DNA of 25,310 bases from JBBKWH01 sp037968855 (GCA_037968855.1 JBBKWH010000028.1:1-25310); one strand, 5' to 3'. Numbered from the stretch's first letter, positions 1 through 6,540 are shown. Notes: generated from the letters alone by a model not told the origin. Numbers and translations: made by a program.

Positions 1-443
1 TCAACGTCGAACCCGAGGGTGACCAACGCTGTGATGACTGGCGTGAACCCGCCACTGGAAAGTAATCCCCTGACGTTTTCGAGAAAAACGAACCGAGGAG
101 AAACGTCGCGGATGATTCGGGCGATGTCTTGCCAGAGCCATCTTTCATCGTCCGTGCCTTTGCGCTTGCCCGCCACTGAGTGAGGTTGGCAGGGGAAACC
201 GGCAGTGATGAGATCCACTTTTCCGCGCCACGCTGCGCCATCAAAGGTGACAAGGTCAGACCAGATAGGCGCTGCATCCAAGACGCCCGCTTCCATGTGC
301 TTAACAAGCGTTGCGGCTGCAAAGGCTTCCCTTTCAACGTAACAAACGGTGCGCTGCTCGATGCCGAAAAACTCGCATCCGGCACGGACGCCTTCGTCAA
401 GCATTCCGACTCCGGCACACAGTGCGATGGTATGTAGAGCCAT
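1..443 (-). CDS. DNA (cytosine-5) methyltransferase, 3'-truncated by window edge
   Basis: This reading frame runs from an ATG at 443 to the window edge without a stop, giving the first 147 residues of a C5-cytosine DNA methyltransferase. Motif I is ALCAGVGMLDEG near residue 7. Motif IV is GFPCQPHSVAG, with the catalytic Cys at about residue 85. Motif VI is FLENVRGL, with ENV at 122-124. The target-recognition domain and motifs VIII-X lie outside the window. The start is one base after the TGA of the upstream P-like gene, so translation is probably coupled. No restriction endonuclease is visible, so this looks like an orphan phage methyltransferase, probably for evading host restriction (inference). 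The family is certain; the target sequence is unknown. Confidence 0.88.
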   Translation of the reverse strand, partial: MALHTIALCAGVGMLDEGVRAGCEFFGIEQRTVCYVEREAFAAATLVKHMEAGVLDAAPIWSDLVTFDGAAWRGKVDLITAGFPCQPHSVAGKRKGTDDERWLWQDIARIIRDVSPRFVFLENVRGLLSSGGFTPVITALVTLGFDV

Positions 444-444
444 G

Positions 445-1017
445 TCATACGACCCCCATGTTCTTTTTCATGTTTTTGATGTATTCAGCCGCTTGCGCCT
501 TAGTGCGCTCCAGTTGGGCAGGTGTGGCTTGGCGCGGTGCGGGTGGCGCTTCGACAGCGATAGGCTTGTGCATAGACTGGCGAACACCCTGTTCTTTGAA
601 TTCATGCACAAAACGGGAATAACAATCCTTGAATGCTCTAGCGGCTCGCTGCTGACCTTCGTTCTCTAGGATGTACTTAACCGCCCCCAAAGCCTTGTGC
701 GTCGCCACCGTGACCTCGTTGCTACGCTCTGAGACATGTCTAAGCGCCATTGCCCATGCTTCATCAGCGGTCAGCCAATCGCTTGACTGCTCACACCACA
801 TGCGAAACTCCGGCAGTGTCGGTGGCCACTGTTCTGTCTTCATGCGATTTAAGCCGCGCTTGATGTCGTCAAAACTCAGCCCAGACAACACATCAACCAG
901 CGTTTCGGCGATGTCGCCAGCGTCCACACCACCCCACTGCTGGTCGAACTTGCGGCCATACATGACCCGCATTTTGTTGATTAGGCTTGCTGCCTCTTGG
1001 TTTGTTAGATCACGCAT
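445..1017 (-). CDS. Phage replication protein P-like (putative helicase loader)
   Basis: This encodes a 190-residue protein placed directly after the O-like initiator, where lambdoid phages carry gene P, whose product delivers DnaB helicase to the origin. I chose ATG 1017 because GGGAG lies upstream at good spacing and the start overlaps the end of the O-like gene by 8 bases; an upstream TTG at 1038 would give 7 more residues. The middle of the protein (about residues 80-145, with ALRHVSERSNEVT and ARAFKDCYSRFV) resembles replication-P family proteins. The C-terminus is Ala/Pro/Lys-rich. No Walker motifs are seen, so it is not a DnaC-type ATPase. The role rests on gene order and weak family resemblance. 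Confidence 0.6.
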   Translation of the reverse strand: MRDLTNQEAASLINKMRVMYGRKFDQQWGGVDAGDIAETLVDVLSGLSFDDIKRGLNRMKTEQWPPTLPEFRMWCEQSSDWLTADEAWAMALRHVSERSNEVTVATHKALGAVKYILENEGQQRAARAFKDCYSRFVHEFKEQGVRQSMHKPIAVEAPPAPRQATPAQLERTKAQAAEYIKNMKKNMGVV

Positions 1018-1921
1018 GACGTACTCCCAGAAACTCAATCAGGTTGTCTTCACCAGACACGGTCTTTGGGGATGTGCGCCCCTCCGCTAGGTCTTTGAGA
1101 CCCGCCCACTTGTCGTCCTGCTCCTGTTGCCATGTCTGCCACTTCGATCCAGCACCGGCTGATGGGTTTTTAGAGGCGTTGGATTTGATGCGGTTGGTGA
1201 ACCAGTCAGAGCGGAAGCCTGTCCACGTCGTCGTCAAGAACTCACCAACCACGTCATCAATCGGTAGGTTGTGTTCTTGGGCAGATGTGAGCATTTGCTT
1301 GCTCATGATTTTTAGAGCGGTAACTGTGAAGCTGGCTTTTTTGTCTTTGAGTCGGTGAGCGATTAGGTCTTTGGCGGCTTGCTCACTAATTCCTGTGATT
1401 AGCTCCATGACCTGATCGACTGATACGCCAGTTTTTTCAGGTTTAGATTTTTTGACTGGCTTGGTGTCTAACGCATCGGATTCTTGTGCGAGTACAACAC
1501 TGGGGGTTCCTTGGGGGTTATATGGGGGTTTATGGGGGTTAGTGTGTCTCTCTGACACTGGTTTAGTGTCACTCTGACACCCCCCCTGTGTCACACTGAC
1601 ACTGGTAGCATGTCTCTCTGATACGGGTGTCACTCTGACACTGGTGTCACTCTGACACTGGTTTTTAAATGATTCTGGGGTCACGGTGTAGGTGGTATGG
1701 CGGCCATTTTTACGGTTCGCACTGACCACATTCATGGATTCGAGTTGGGCGATTGCTCGAATAACTGTGCTGCGAGAACAGCCACTTTCAAGGGCGATAG
1801 TGTCAATTGACGGATACGCATAGCCCTTGTCGTCCGCAATATCAGCAATCACCCACAGCACGGCTTTGGCGGGGTTTTTGATCGGCAGGCGACGGATCAG
1901 GTTGACGATTGTATGGCTCAT
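1010..1921 (-). CDS. Phage replication initiator, lambda O-like, with internal origin
   Basis: This encodes 303 residues (lambda O has about 299). Residues about 10-80 form a winged helix-turn-helix of the kind found in phage replication proteins (AVLWVIADIADDKGYAYPS, then CSRSTVIRAIAQLES). Residues about 87-145 are a low-complexity linker with CQSDT, SVRVT and VSERH repeats. These repeats reflect DNA iterons rather than a protein repeat. The C-terminal half (about 165-303) would contact the helicase loader. ATG 1921 overlaps the stop of the 66-aa gene (ATGA). By analogy with lambda O, the N-terminal domain should bind the iterons at 1545-1658 inside its own gene and start theta replication. 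The fold is visible and the origin layout is strong; the exact family is not assigned. Confidence 0.75.
   Translation of the reverse strand: MSHTIVNLIRRLPIKNPAKAVLWVIADIADDKGYAYPSIDTIALESGCSRSTVIRAIAQLESMNVVSANRKNGRHTTYTVTPESFKNQCQSDTSVRVTPVSERHATSVSVTQGGCQSDTKPVSERHTNPHKPPYNPQGTPSVVLAQESDALDTKPVKKSKPEKTGVSVDQVMELITGISEQAAKDLIAHRLKDKKASFTVTALKIMSKQMLTSAQEHNLPIDDVVGEFLTTTWTGFRSDWFTNRIKSNASKNPSAGAGSKWQTWQQEQDDKWAGLKDLAEGRTSPKTVSGEDNLIEFLGVRHA
1431..1455 (+). other. AT-rich stretch, candidate DNA-unwinding element
   Basis: This T-rich stretch on the plus strand contains two runs of six T and lies about 45 bp beyond the G-run array on the C-terminal side of the O-like gene. The order iterons then AT-rich DNA, read along the gene, matches lambda ori, where the AT-rich segment melts first. 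It is short, and the identification depends on its position. Confidence 0.5.
1501..1540 (+). repeat. Four TGGGGGTT repeats; G-quadruplex motif next to the iterons
   Basis: TGGGGGTT occurs four times, starting at 1501, 1512, 1523 and 1533, about one helical turn apart. The plus strand thus has four runs of five G (1502-1506, 1513-1517, 1524-1528, 1534-1538) with loops of 6, 6 and 5 bases, which fits the canonical intramolecular G-quadruplex pattern. The array abuts the last iteron and separates it from the AT-rich stretch. It could be a second protein-binding array, a G-quadruplex, or both; the sequence does not decide. Confidence 0.7.
1545..1658 (+). repeat. Six 14-bp iterons (phage replication origin)
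   Basis: Six copies of TGTCWCWCTGAYAC start at 1545, 1567, 1589, 1611, 1628 and 1645, with periods 22, 22, 22, 17 and 17 bp. They lie inside the O-like gene between its DNA-binding and C-terminal halves, the same place as the lambda ori iterons. The periods are not multiples of three. On the coding strand two copies read CQSDT, two read SVRVT or SVSVT, and two read VSERH. The VSERH copies carry GAGAGA instead of GAGTGA, avoiding a TGA stop in that frame. This points to selection on the DNA, as expected for initiator-binding sites. Confidence 0.85.
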
Positions 1922-2118
1922 ACCGACACCTCCCGCACAGTCACCCGATACTTGCCGTTCTTTTGTTGCGCAACCGATCCCATGCCGATCACTTCGAGTA
2001 ATCGGCCTTCAATCGTGAATCTTTGGTTTAAGACAAATGTGAGATCAACACTGACCCAAAGCATGGTGCTGCGGCCTTCGTCGAGGTGCAGGCGGTTGTC
2101 TGGTGTGAGCGGGATCAT
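1918..2118 (-). CDS. Small phage protein of unknown function (66 aa)
   Basis: I do not recognise this family. The gene is joined by ATGA overlaps to the adenine methyltransferase upstream and to the O-like initiator downstream, so it belongs to the early minus-strand operon and is probably translated by coupling. The protein is soluble, with alternating hydrophobic positions (LWVSVDLTFVL, RFTIEGRLLEVIGMG, KYRVTVREVSV) that suggest a small all-beta fold. There is no transmembrane segment and no obvious DNA-binding motif. Confidence 0.7.
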   Translation of the reverse strand: MIPLTPDNRLHLDEGRSTMLWVSVDLTFVLNQRFTIEGRLLEVIGMGSVAQQKNGKYRVTVREVSV

Positions 2119-2972
2119 TGGACACCACCAAATAAATCATGTGATTGGATTTGAGCAGCGGGATTGATCCATAGGCACTCTGTACGTTCGACAGTGCCGC
2201 GATGCCCCGCAGCGCGGGCACTCTTGGTTATTTTTTGCCATCCCTTTAGGGCATCGTCATAAACTGGATGGCTGTAGCCTGATAGCAGAACCATGCCTTT
2301 GACTTTAGAGAGCAGACTTAATAGCTCTATGTGCTGCGCCAAACTCATCTCATGACGGTAAGTTTTGTTTTGCATATTTCGAGTGTCATGCACATACGGT
2401 GGATCGACATAAAAAAGACATTCAGGACGATCTAACTCACCAATCAGTTGCAACGCACAACGATTCTCAATCGTTACTCCGCGAAGGCGATTAATGAGCT
2501 GGCGCACAATATCTGGCTGACGCAACCACTGCATCGACTCACTTTTTCCGGCTAAACGATAGCCAGCACGGAATCCAGTGACTCCAACTGCGGTACCAGA
2601 TGACCCAAACCCCATAAATGAACGAACAACAAGTTGACGGGCCTGTTCTACGGGATCTGCACACGTTGCATTTGCTGCAAAAAACTCTATGCGGCTATAC
2701 GGTGTAAGTTCTAATGAGCGTGCAAGTTGCTCGGCTAGTTTTGGATTGCGCAATACGGCAAATAAATTGACAACCTGATCATCCAAATCGTTATAGGTTT
2801 CGATCTGAGTGCGTGGCTTGCGTAGCAGTACTGAGCCACCGCCGCCAAATGGCTCAACGTAAACGCGATGCTCAGGCATGTGGCTGATAATCCAATCAGC
2901 CATGCGCCATTTACCGCCGTGGTATCGCAAAAGTGGCGCTGTGACTGGGGTTTGCGACAGGATGTTGATCAC
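2115..2972 (-). CDS. Dam-type DNA N6-adenine methyltransferase
   Basis: This 285-residue enzyme of the D12-class (Dam-like) adenine methyltransferases transfers a methyl group from S-adenosylmethionine to adenine N6. The N-terminal RYHGGKWRMADWI matches the family's KWxGGK-type start. The SAM-binding motif is PFGGGGSVLL (residues 41-50) and the catalytic motif is DPPY (190-193). The start is GTG at 2972, overlapping the upstream stop as GTGA; no in-frame ATG lies nearby. It sits between cro and the replication genes. With no endonuclease partner it is probably an orphan modification enzyme that protects phage DNA or alters methylation-sensitive regulation (inference). GATC specificity is plausible but not shown. 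Confidence 0.9.
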   Translation of the reverse strand: MINILSQTPVTAPLLRYHGGKWRMADWIISHMPEHRVYVEPFGGGGSVLLRKPRTQIETYNDLDDQVVNLFAVLRNPKLAEQLARSLELTPYSRIEFFAANATCADPVEQARQLVVRSFMGFGSSGTAVGVTGFRAGYRLAGKSESMQWLRQPDIVRQLINRLRGVTIENRCALQLIGELDRPECLFYVDPPYVHDTRNMQNKTYRHEMSLAQHIELLSLLSKVKGMVLLSGYSHPVYDDALKGWQKITKSARAAGHRGTVERTECLWINPAAQIQSHDLFGGVQ

Positions 2973-4048
2973 TTGGCCACCCCACTAGCAACATGACCGG
3001 CATGACGCACAGGCTCACCCTCGCACCGATACAGACCCGCCAGCGCAACGATGATCAGCAGCATGATGCCGGTGTATTTGAGACCGCGTTTTGCGTCGGT
3101 GATGAGTTCGTTGTCTGAGTCATGCACATACGCGTCGGCCTTAATCCGATTGCGCAGCACTGCGTTTTGCTCTGCCAGTTGATCGGCTTTGTCTTGAGCG
3201 GCAGCTAGGCGAGTTGTGAGTTTTAGGCACTTAGTATCAAGAGTGGCGATGTAGCGTTCGTATTGTGTGTATTGGATTACATGGCGCTCGATGCGATAGC
3301 GAGCCTTGCGCTCAAGATTGACAAAGCGGTTTCTGTCGGCAGTAAGTACGCGGGTTTCCCACTTCAATTTTTCGCACTGGTCATTACAAGCCAATAACGA
3401 CTGAGCGTAGAACGCGACGTTTTCGGCTTGTGTGCGTGACTTGGCTTCGAGTGCTGCAATCTGGTCTTGCAGATCATTGATGGTCTCAACAGTCCAATGT
3501 GGCGCATCTTGGCCCAGTTGCTCGGCTTGCTCATCGGTAATGAGTGAGGCGGTTGATGCAGAGGCGGTTGATGCAGGCCGCGCAATTGCACTGGCGTAGT
3601 CGCTTGGTGAGTCAACGCATGGCCGCCACTTATCACCACCTTTCACCCCAACAACCCAAATCTCCTTAAAGTCGTTGCGGTAATAACACTCGTTTGTTTG
3701 CTCAGACCAATCCATGTAATGGGTGGCACCCTCTGGTGCATTTTCCCAATCAATACCCGTCACTGCTGGCAGGCTTATGCGCTCGACTAAGCTATGCTGC
3801 CAGTCTGTGGCGTCGTAGCCGCCGCCAATCTGCATGTAGTCCTCGCAGATAGCATCGGCATTATCCCAGCGATTGTTTTTTTCGTTTACTGTTGGGCGGT
3901 CTCTGTAGCCAAAGCATCTGCCGTCGCCATCAACAGCAGCAAAGCGAATCCAGTTGCTAACATCGCTGCGATAGAGCACGTCCTGAGTCAGCACCTTCTT
4001 TGGCGCGTCCTGTTTTACTTCCGGTGTTGCGTTTAGTGTGGCGTTCAT
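2969..4048 (-). CDS. Phage protein with coiled coil and C-terminal membrane helix, unknown function
   Basis: This encodes 359 residues from ATG 4048, which has AAGGA at good spacing; an upstream TTG at 4168 has no such site. The middle contains WENAPEGATHYMDW, a module also found in the protein at 8943-9785. A Ser/Thr/Ala-rich linker follows, then a long charged coiled-coil region (about residues 190-320) and a single transmembrane helix near the C-terminus (GIMLLIIVALAGLY). The topology suggests a cytoplasmic coiled coil anchored to the inner membrane. It is the first gene after cro and a hairpin, in the position of cII in lambda, but it is not CII-like. The function is unknown. Confidence 0.75.
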   Translation of the reverse strand: MNATLNATPEVKQDAPKKVLTQDVLYRSDVSNWIRFAAVDGDGRCFGYRDRPTVNEKNNRWDNADAICEDYMQIGGGYDATDWQHSLVERISLPAVTGIDWENAPEGATHYMDWSEQTNECYYRNDFKEIWVVGVKGGDKWRPCVDSPSDYASAIARPASTASASTASLITDEQAEQLGQDAPHWTVETINDLQDQIAALEAKSRTQAENVAFYAQSLLACNDQCEKLKWETRVLTADRNRFVNLERKARYRIERHVIQYTQYERYIATLDTKCLKLTTRLAAAQDKADQLAEQNAVLRNRIKADAYVHDSDNELITDAKRGLKYTGIMLLIIVALAGLYRCEGEPVRHAGHVASGVAK

Positions 4049-4128
4049 CGTATTATTCCTTTTGTGAGTCGTTGTTGCTTCCGACCGCACTTGTTGATTT
4101 AGTTTTGGCAGCGAACCAAAACGCGAAA

Positions 4129-4158
4129 GGCCCAGATCAGGAAACTGACTGGGCTTTT
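4129..4158 (+). terminator. Hairpin with T-tract after cro-like gene (plus-strand polarity)
   Basis: GCCCAG-A-TCAG and CTGA-C-TGGGC pair around a GAAA loop, followed by TTTTTT on the plus strand. As written it is a good intrinsic terminator for plus-strand transcripts, although no plus-strand gene lies upstream. On the minus strand the same hairpin follows the cro-like gene but has only a poor U-tract, so it may act there as a weak, read-through terminator in the position of lambda tR1. Confidence 0.6.
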
Positions 4159-4379
4159 TTGTTGCCAAAAACTTCTGGGCTTAATGCTTCTTCAGAGATG
4201 CCTGTATGTTCCGCGACGGTCTGAACGTACTTGGCTGGGATTCGGCCTTGGACTGCCCATGACTGAACAGCTTGATATGTGATATCACCCATGATTCGAG
4301 CCGTAGCGGAAAAGCCGCCCATGAGACCGATAGCGGCTTTTACAAGTTCCTTTTGTGCATTCTGTCGGTTTGCGGTCAT
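4137..4379 (-). CDS. Cro/YdaS-like helix-turn-helix regulator
   Basis: This 80-residue protein resembles the YdaS/Cro-like group of phage regulators. A helix-turn-helix is predicted at about residues 18-60, with ITYQAVQSWAVQGRIP as recognition region and the characteristic QAVQSW. ATG 4379 is preceded by AAAGGAG. It is the first gene of the minus-strand early operon and is divergent from the CI-like repressor, as expected for Cro. It should bind the shared operators at 4394-4479 and favour lytic transcription (inference from position). Confidence 0.8.
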   Translation of the reverse strand: MTANRQNAQKELVKAAIGLMGGFSATARIMGDITYQAVQSWAVQGRIPAKYVQTVAEHTGISEEALSPEVFGNKKAQSVS

Positions 4380-4488
4380 TTCGATCTCCTTTGTACAAGA
4401 TTTACTTTAAACCTCACAAGAAACTCTTGCAATGACTTTTTGCTAAACTGTGCTATATTTTTCACAAGATTTTCTTGTGGTGATGCTC
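4380..4488. promoter_or_regulatory. Divergent cI/cro control region with repeated operators
   Basis: Three 17-bp sites share ACAAGA/TCTTGT half-sites: CACAAGATTTTCTTGTG at 4463-4479 (perfect), CACAAGAAACTCTTGCA at 4415-4431 (good) and TACAAGATTTACTTTAA at 4394-4410 (weak). For cro (minus), TTGCAA at 4427-4432 lies 17 bp from TAAAGT. For cI (plus), TATATT at 4454-4459 has an extended TGC; its -35 is poor. The perfect operator lies just downstream of the cI -10, which suggests autorepression. The pattern matches a lambdoid right operator. Confidence 0.65.
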
Positions 4489-5106
4489 ATGGGCACTTCA
4501 GTAATGAGCGCAAGGATTGCGGAAAGACGAGAAGCGAAGGGACTGACGCAGACCGATTTAGCTAAGCTAATGAACGTGTCCCCTCAATCTGTTCAGCAGT
4601 GGGAGGCTATCAACGGCACATCCCCAAGAGGCAAACGCCTTGACCTTCTTTCACAAGTGCTAGAAGTTCCAAAATCTTATTTTTTCGGGGAGTCGCCAGA
4701 GCTATCCGATCCCATACTCATTAGAGACACCGTCCCTTTGATTGATTGGGTATCGGCTGGAAATTGGGGTAACGAACAACCTATAAGCAAGAAGCAAAAC
4801 AAGCAGATACCAACAATGTTCGACACAGGCCCAAATGGGTACGCGCTGCGCGTCGAAGGCGAAAGCATGATGCCTAGATACCAGCCAAACGATATTATTT
4901 TCATCAATCCAGATGGTGAACCGAGCGTAGGTAAGCGAGTTATAGCTGCATGTCAATTCGGTACAACTTTCAAAGAGTTAGCTATAGGCGAAGGCGGCAA
5001 AATGGTGCTTAAAGCACTGAATGACCACTGGACACCGAGGTATATTGCACTTGAGGAAGATTGCTACGTGATTGGCGTGGTAGTTGGGTCGGTTAGACCT
5101 GAATAG
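4489..5106 (+). CDS. CI-like phage repressor (HTH + S24 peptidase)
   Basis: This encodes about 205 residues. The N-terminal helix-turn-helix (about 7-62) includes KGLTQTDLAKLMNVSPQSVQ. The C-terminal LexA/CI-type S24 domain has the self-cleavage dipeptide A90-G91 (DWVSAGNW), catalytic Ser126 in EGESMMP and Lys162 in FKEL; the spacings match LexA. It should hold the prophage silent and be inactivated by RecA-stimulated autocleavage after DNA damage. The start is uncertain: ATG 4489 is used, with ATG 4483 and 4504 possible. GTG 4450 is unlikely because it lies upstream of the probable -10. An intrinsic terminator follows. Confidence 0.9.
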   Translation: MGTSVMSARIAERREAKGLTQTDLAKLMNVSPQSVQQWEAINGTSPRGKRLDLLSQVLEVPKSYFFGESPELSDPILIRDTVPLIDWVSAGNWGNEQPISKKQNKQIPTMFDTGPNGYALRVEGESMMPRYQPNDIIFINPDGEPSVGKRVIAACQFGTTFKELAIGEGGKMVLKALNDHWTPRYIALEEDCYVIGVVVGSVRPE

Positions 5107-5131
5107 CAAAGACAGCACAAGCAACACCATG

Positions 5132-5153
5132 ACCCGCTACGGCGGGTTTTTTA
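5132..5153 (+). terminator. Intrinsic terminator after the CI-like repressor
   Basis: ACCCGC (5132-5137) and GCGGGT (5142-5147) pair around a TACG loop and are followed by a run of T. It lies 25 bases after the repressor stop and separates it from the next operon. Confidence 0.85.
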
Positions 5154-5180
5154 TTGCCTGAATTTTACCACCCATCAAAA

Positions 5181-5230
5181 AACAAGAAAATCTTTTAAGT
5201 TTTTACTTGTATACAAGAATTGCTTGTAGT
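5181..5230 (+). promoter_or_regulatory. Second operator/promoter (left-operator equivalent)
   Basis: TACAAGAATTGCTTGTA at 5212-5228 is a 17-bp palindrome of the same type as the cI/cro operators. A weaker copy, AACAAGAAAATCTTTTA, is at 5181-5197, and CTTGTATACAAG at 5206-5217 overlaps the first. A possible promoter is TTTACT (5202-5207) with TGTAGT 17 bp downstream, which the strong operator would cover. This should place the plus-strand operon from 5281 under the same repressor. Confidence 0.6.
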
Positions 5231-5280
5231 AAATTGAACTTATCAACAACGGCCCTCGCAAGCCAAAGGAGTAACACATC

Positions 5281-5502
5281 ATGAATAAGCGCAAGTCTGC
5301 ACTTAGCAGCAAAAAGCAAAAACACATCATGCAGCAGTCTGCAAAGCAACATGCAGCACAGCAATCTGCACGACTCAAAAACATCGGTACATCATCCGCA
5401 TCACGCTGGGCAAAACAGCAAGCCGCAGTGGATGCAAACTGGCGTATTCGTTGGGACTCGCTTCCGTCGCTTGGTGGTTGTGGTATGTGGGGTGGTGTAT
5501 GA
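5281..5502 (+). CDS. Small basic phage protein (73 aa), first gene of plus-strand operon
   Basis: ATG 5281 is preceded by AAAGGAG. The N-terminal half is rich in Lys, Gln and Ala (MNKRKSALSSKKQKH, then Gln/Ala-rich), consistent with a helical nucleic-acid-binding segment. The C-terminus has Trp and Gly. It is first after the repressor-controlled promoter, the position of antiterminator N in lambda, and N proteins also start with a basic helix. I see no convincing boxA/boxB upstream, so this stays a hypothesis. The gene overlaps the next one as ATGA. Confidence 0.65.
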   Translation: MNKRKSALSSKKQKHIMQQSAKQHAAQQSARLKNIGTSSASRWAKQQAAVDANWRIRWDSLPSLGGCGMWGGV

Positions 5503-5804
5503 ACATTAAAATCCACGAATCCACCACCGAAGGCATTCAGCTTTCAATCGGCAACGACCAATTCGGCTTCAACAAGCAAACCGGCACAGTAAAAATGCTG
5601 CAAGACGGCCACTGGGTTGTCGTCAACGCATCCGCGAAGATTCGCCAAATCCTGCAAGACCGCCACGCTCAAGCCCTAGCAAAAAAGGCTCAAGAGGCTG
5701 CACAAGCCCAAAAGCTGGCCTACCTCGCTAAGCGCCCAACATATCAAAACGCCAAGCAACGCCAACGGGCTGCGATGGATCAATTCTGTATGGGGGCTGC
5801 GTAA
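5499..5804 (+). CDS. Phage protein of unknown function (101 aa)
   Basis: ATG 5499 overlaps the upstream stop (ATGA). The first half looks beta-rich (IQLSIGNDQFGFNKQTGTVKML), and a Lys/Ala/Gln-rich helix runs from about residue 45 to 90. I do not recognise the family. The stop (TAA) shares a base with the next start (TAATG). Confidence 0.65.
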   Translation: MNIKIHESTTEGIQLSIGNDQFGFNKQTGTVKMLQDGHWVVVNASAKIRQILQDRHAQALAKKAQEAAQAQKLAYLAKRPTYQNAKQRQRAAMDQFCMGAA

Positions 5805-5980
5805 TGGTCATCCAACGCATCACCCCACCCAATGCAGTAGGCCAACGCGTCCGCGCTGGTAGCTACACCGGCACTGTCACCGCAATCGACGGCAACATGT
5901 ACACAGTCGATCTTGACCGTCTGCATACCTCACAACCGTTTGAGCGCAACGACCTAACGTTGATTGGCGGTGCAGCATGA
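5804..5980 (+). CDS. Small phage protein (58 aa)
   Basis: The frame runs from ATG 5804 (TAATG overlap with the previous gene) to TGA 5980, which overlaps the next ATG as ATGA. Both ends being coupled supports it as a real gene despite its size. It appears as a small beta-barrel-like protein with VGQRVRAGSYTGTVTAIDGN, a pattern typical of short SH3/KOW-like folds. The function is unknown. Confidence 0.65.
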   Translation: MVIQRITPPNAVGQRVRAGSYTGTVTAIDGNMYTVDLDRLHTSQPFERNDLTLIGGAA

Positions 5981-6174
5981 ACCGCCCATCCAAAACCCTG
6001 CAATCATTTGTGCTTGCATCTGAGCAATCACCAGCCGCCGTTAAACAACGTGCACGAGTTCAGACCTGTATCGAGACCCGCGCCAAGATTCGCCAGATCG
6101 CTGACTACGCATTCATGCCCGTCATGTGCTTGATCATTGTCGCCGTGATTTTGGTAGCAGGTGGCAAACCATGA
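5977..6174 (+). CDS. Small membrane protein (65 aa)
   Basis: ATG 5977 overlaps the preceding stop. The N-terminal 45 residues are polar and basic, and the C-terminus is one transmembrane helix (FMPVMCLIIVAVILVAGG), so it is probably a tail-anchored inner-membrane protein. It ends in an ATGA overlap with the next gene. The family is unrecognised; phage early operons often carry such host-interaction proteins. Confidence 0.6.
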   Translation: MNRPSKTLQSFVLASEQSPAAVKQRARVQTCIETRAKIRQIADYAFMPVMCLIIVAVILVAGGKP

Positions 6175-6530
6175 ACGCAATCGTCAATCCCCTTAAGCGT
6201 CAACGCACCGTCGCTGATCGTCGCGCCGAGTCAGACGTGGTTCGCATTTGTGGCCCTGTGCGTGATGGCGGCTATCTGTTTGTGGTCGGCAAGGCTGATA
6301 CACATCCCGACAAACTCGCCGTGTTTATTGCTCGTGGCAACGACTTCTGGTTCCGGTTCTGGGGTGGCTGGAATAACCACTTCCCTTGCTATCAGGCCCG
6401 TCAAAACTACCGCGCTGCCCTGCAAAGCTATCTGAGCGGACGGGTTGATGCTGCGCCGATGCCGAGTGATGTGGCTATGGCTGCTGATACGCATCCCTCG
6501 CTATCCCAACAAGCAACCCAAACAAAATAA
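6171..6530 (+). CDS. Phage protein of unknown function (119 aa)
   Basis: I chose ATG 6171 for its ATGA overlap with the upstream gene. The protein is soluble with an aromatic-rich centre (GNDFWFRFWGGWNNHFPCY) and a polar C-terminal tail. The segment VVRICGPVRDGGYLFVVGKAD looks like paired beta strands. No catalytic motif is recognised. Confidence 0.6.
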   Translation: MNAIVNPLKRQRTVADRRAESDVVRICGPVRDGGYLFVVGKADTHPDKLAVFIARGNDFWFRFWGGWNNHFPCYQARQNYRAALQSYLSGRVDAAPMPSDVAMAADTHPSLSQQATQTK

Positions 6531-6540
6531 GGAAACCATC

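Noticed and set aside
180..669. Plus-strand ORFs of 85-106 residues opposite the methyltransferase and P-like genes
   Set aside because: They are antisense to well-supported genes, overlap each other in different frames and lack recognisable features.
1545..1658. CRISPR array
   Set aside because: Repeats are only 14 bp with 3-8 bp gaps, lie within a coding gene and have no spacers.
4048..4168. 40-residue N-terminal extension of the coiled-coil protein from TTG 4168
   Set aside because: It would overlap the cro-like gene and terminator hairpin; ATG 4048 has AAGGA at proper spacing.
4450..4488. CI-like repressor starting at GTG 4450
   Set aside because: That codon lies at or before the probable -10 and the extra residues cover the operator; the repressor fold begins after 4489.
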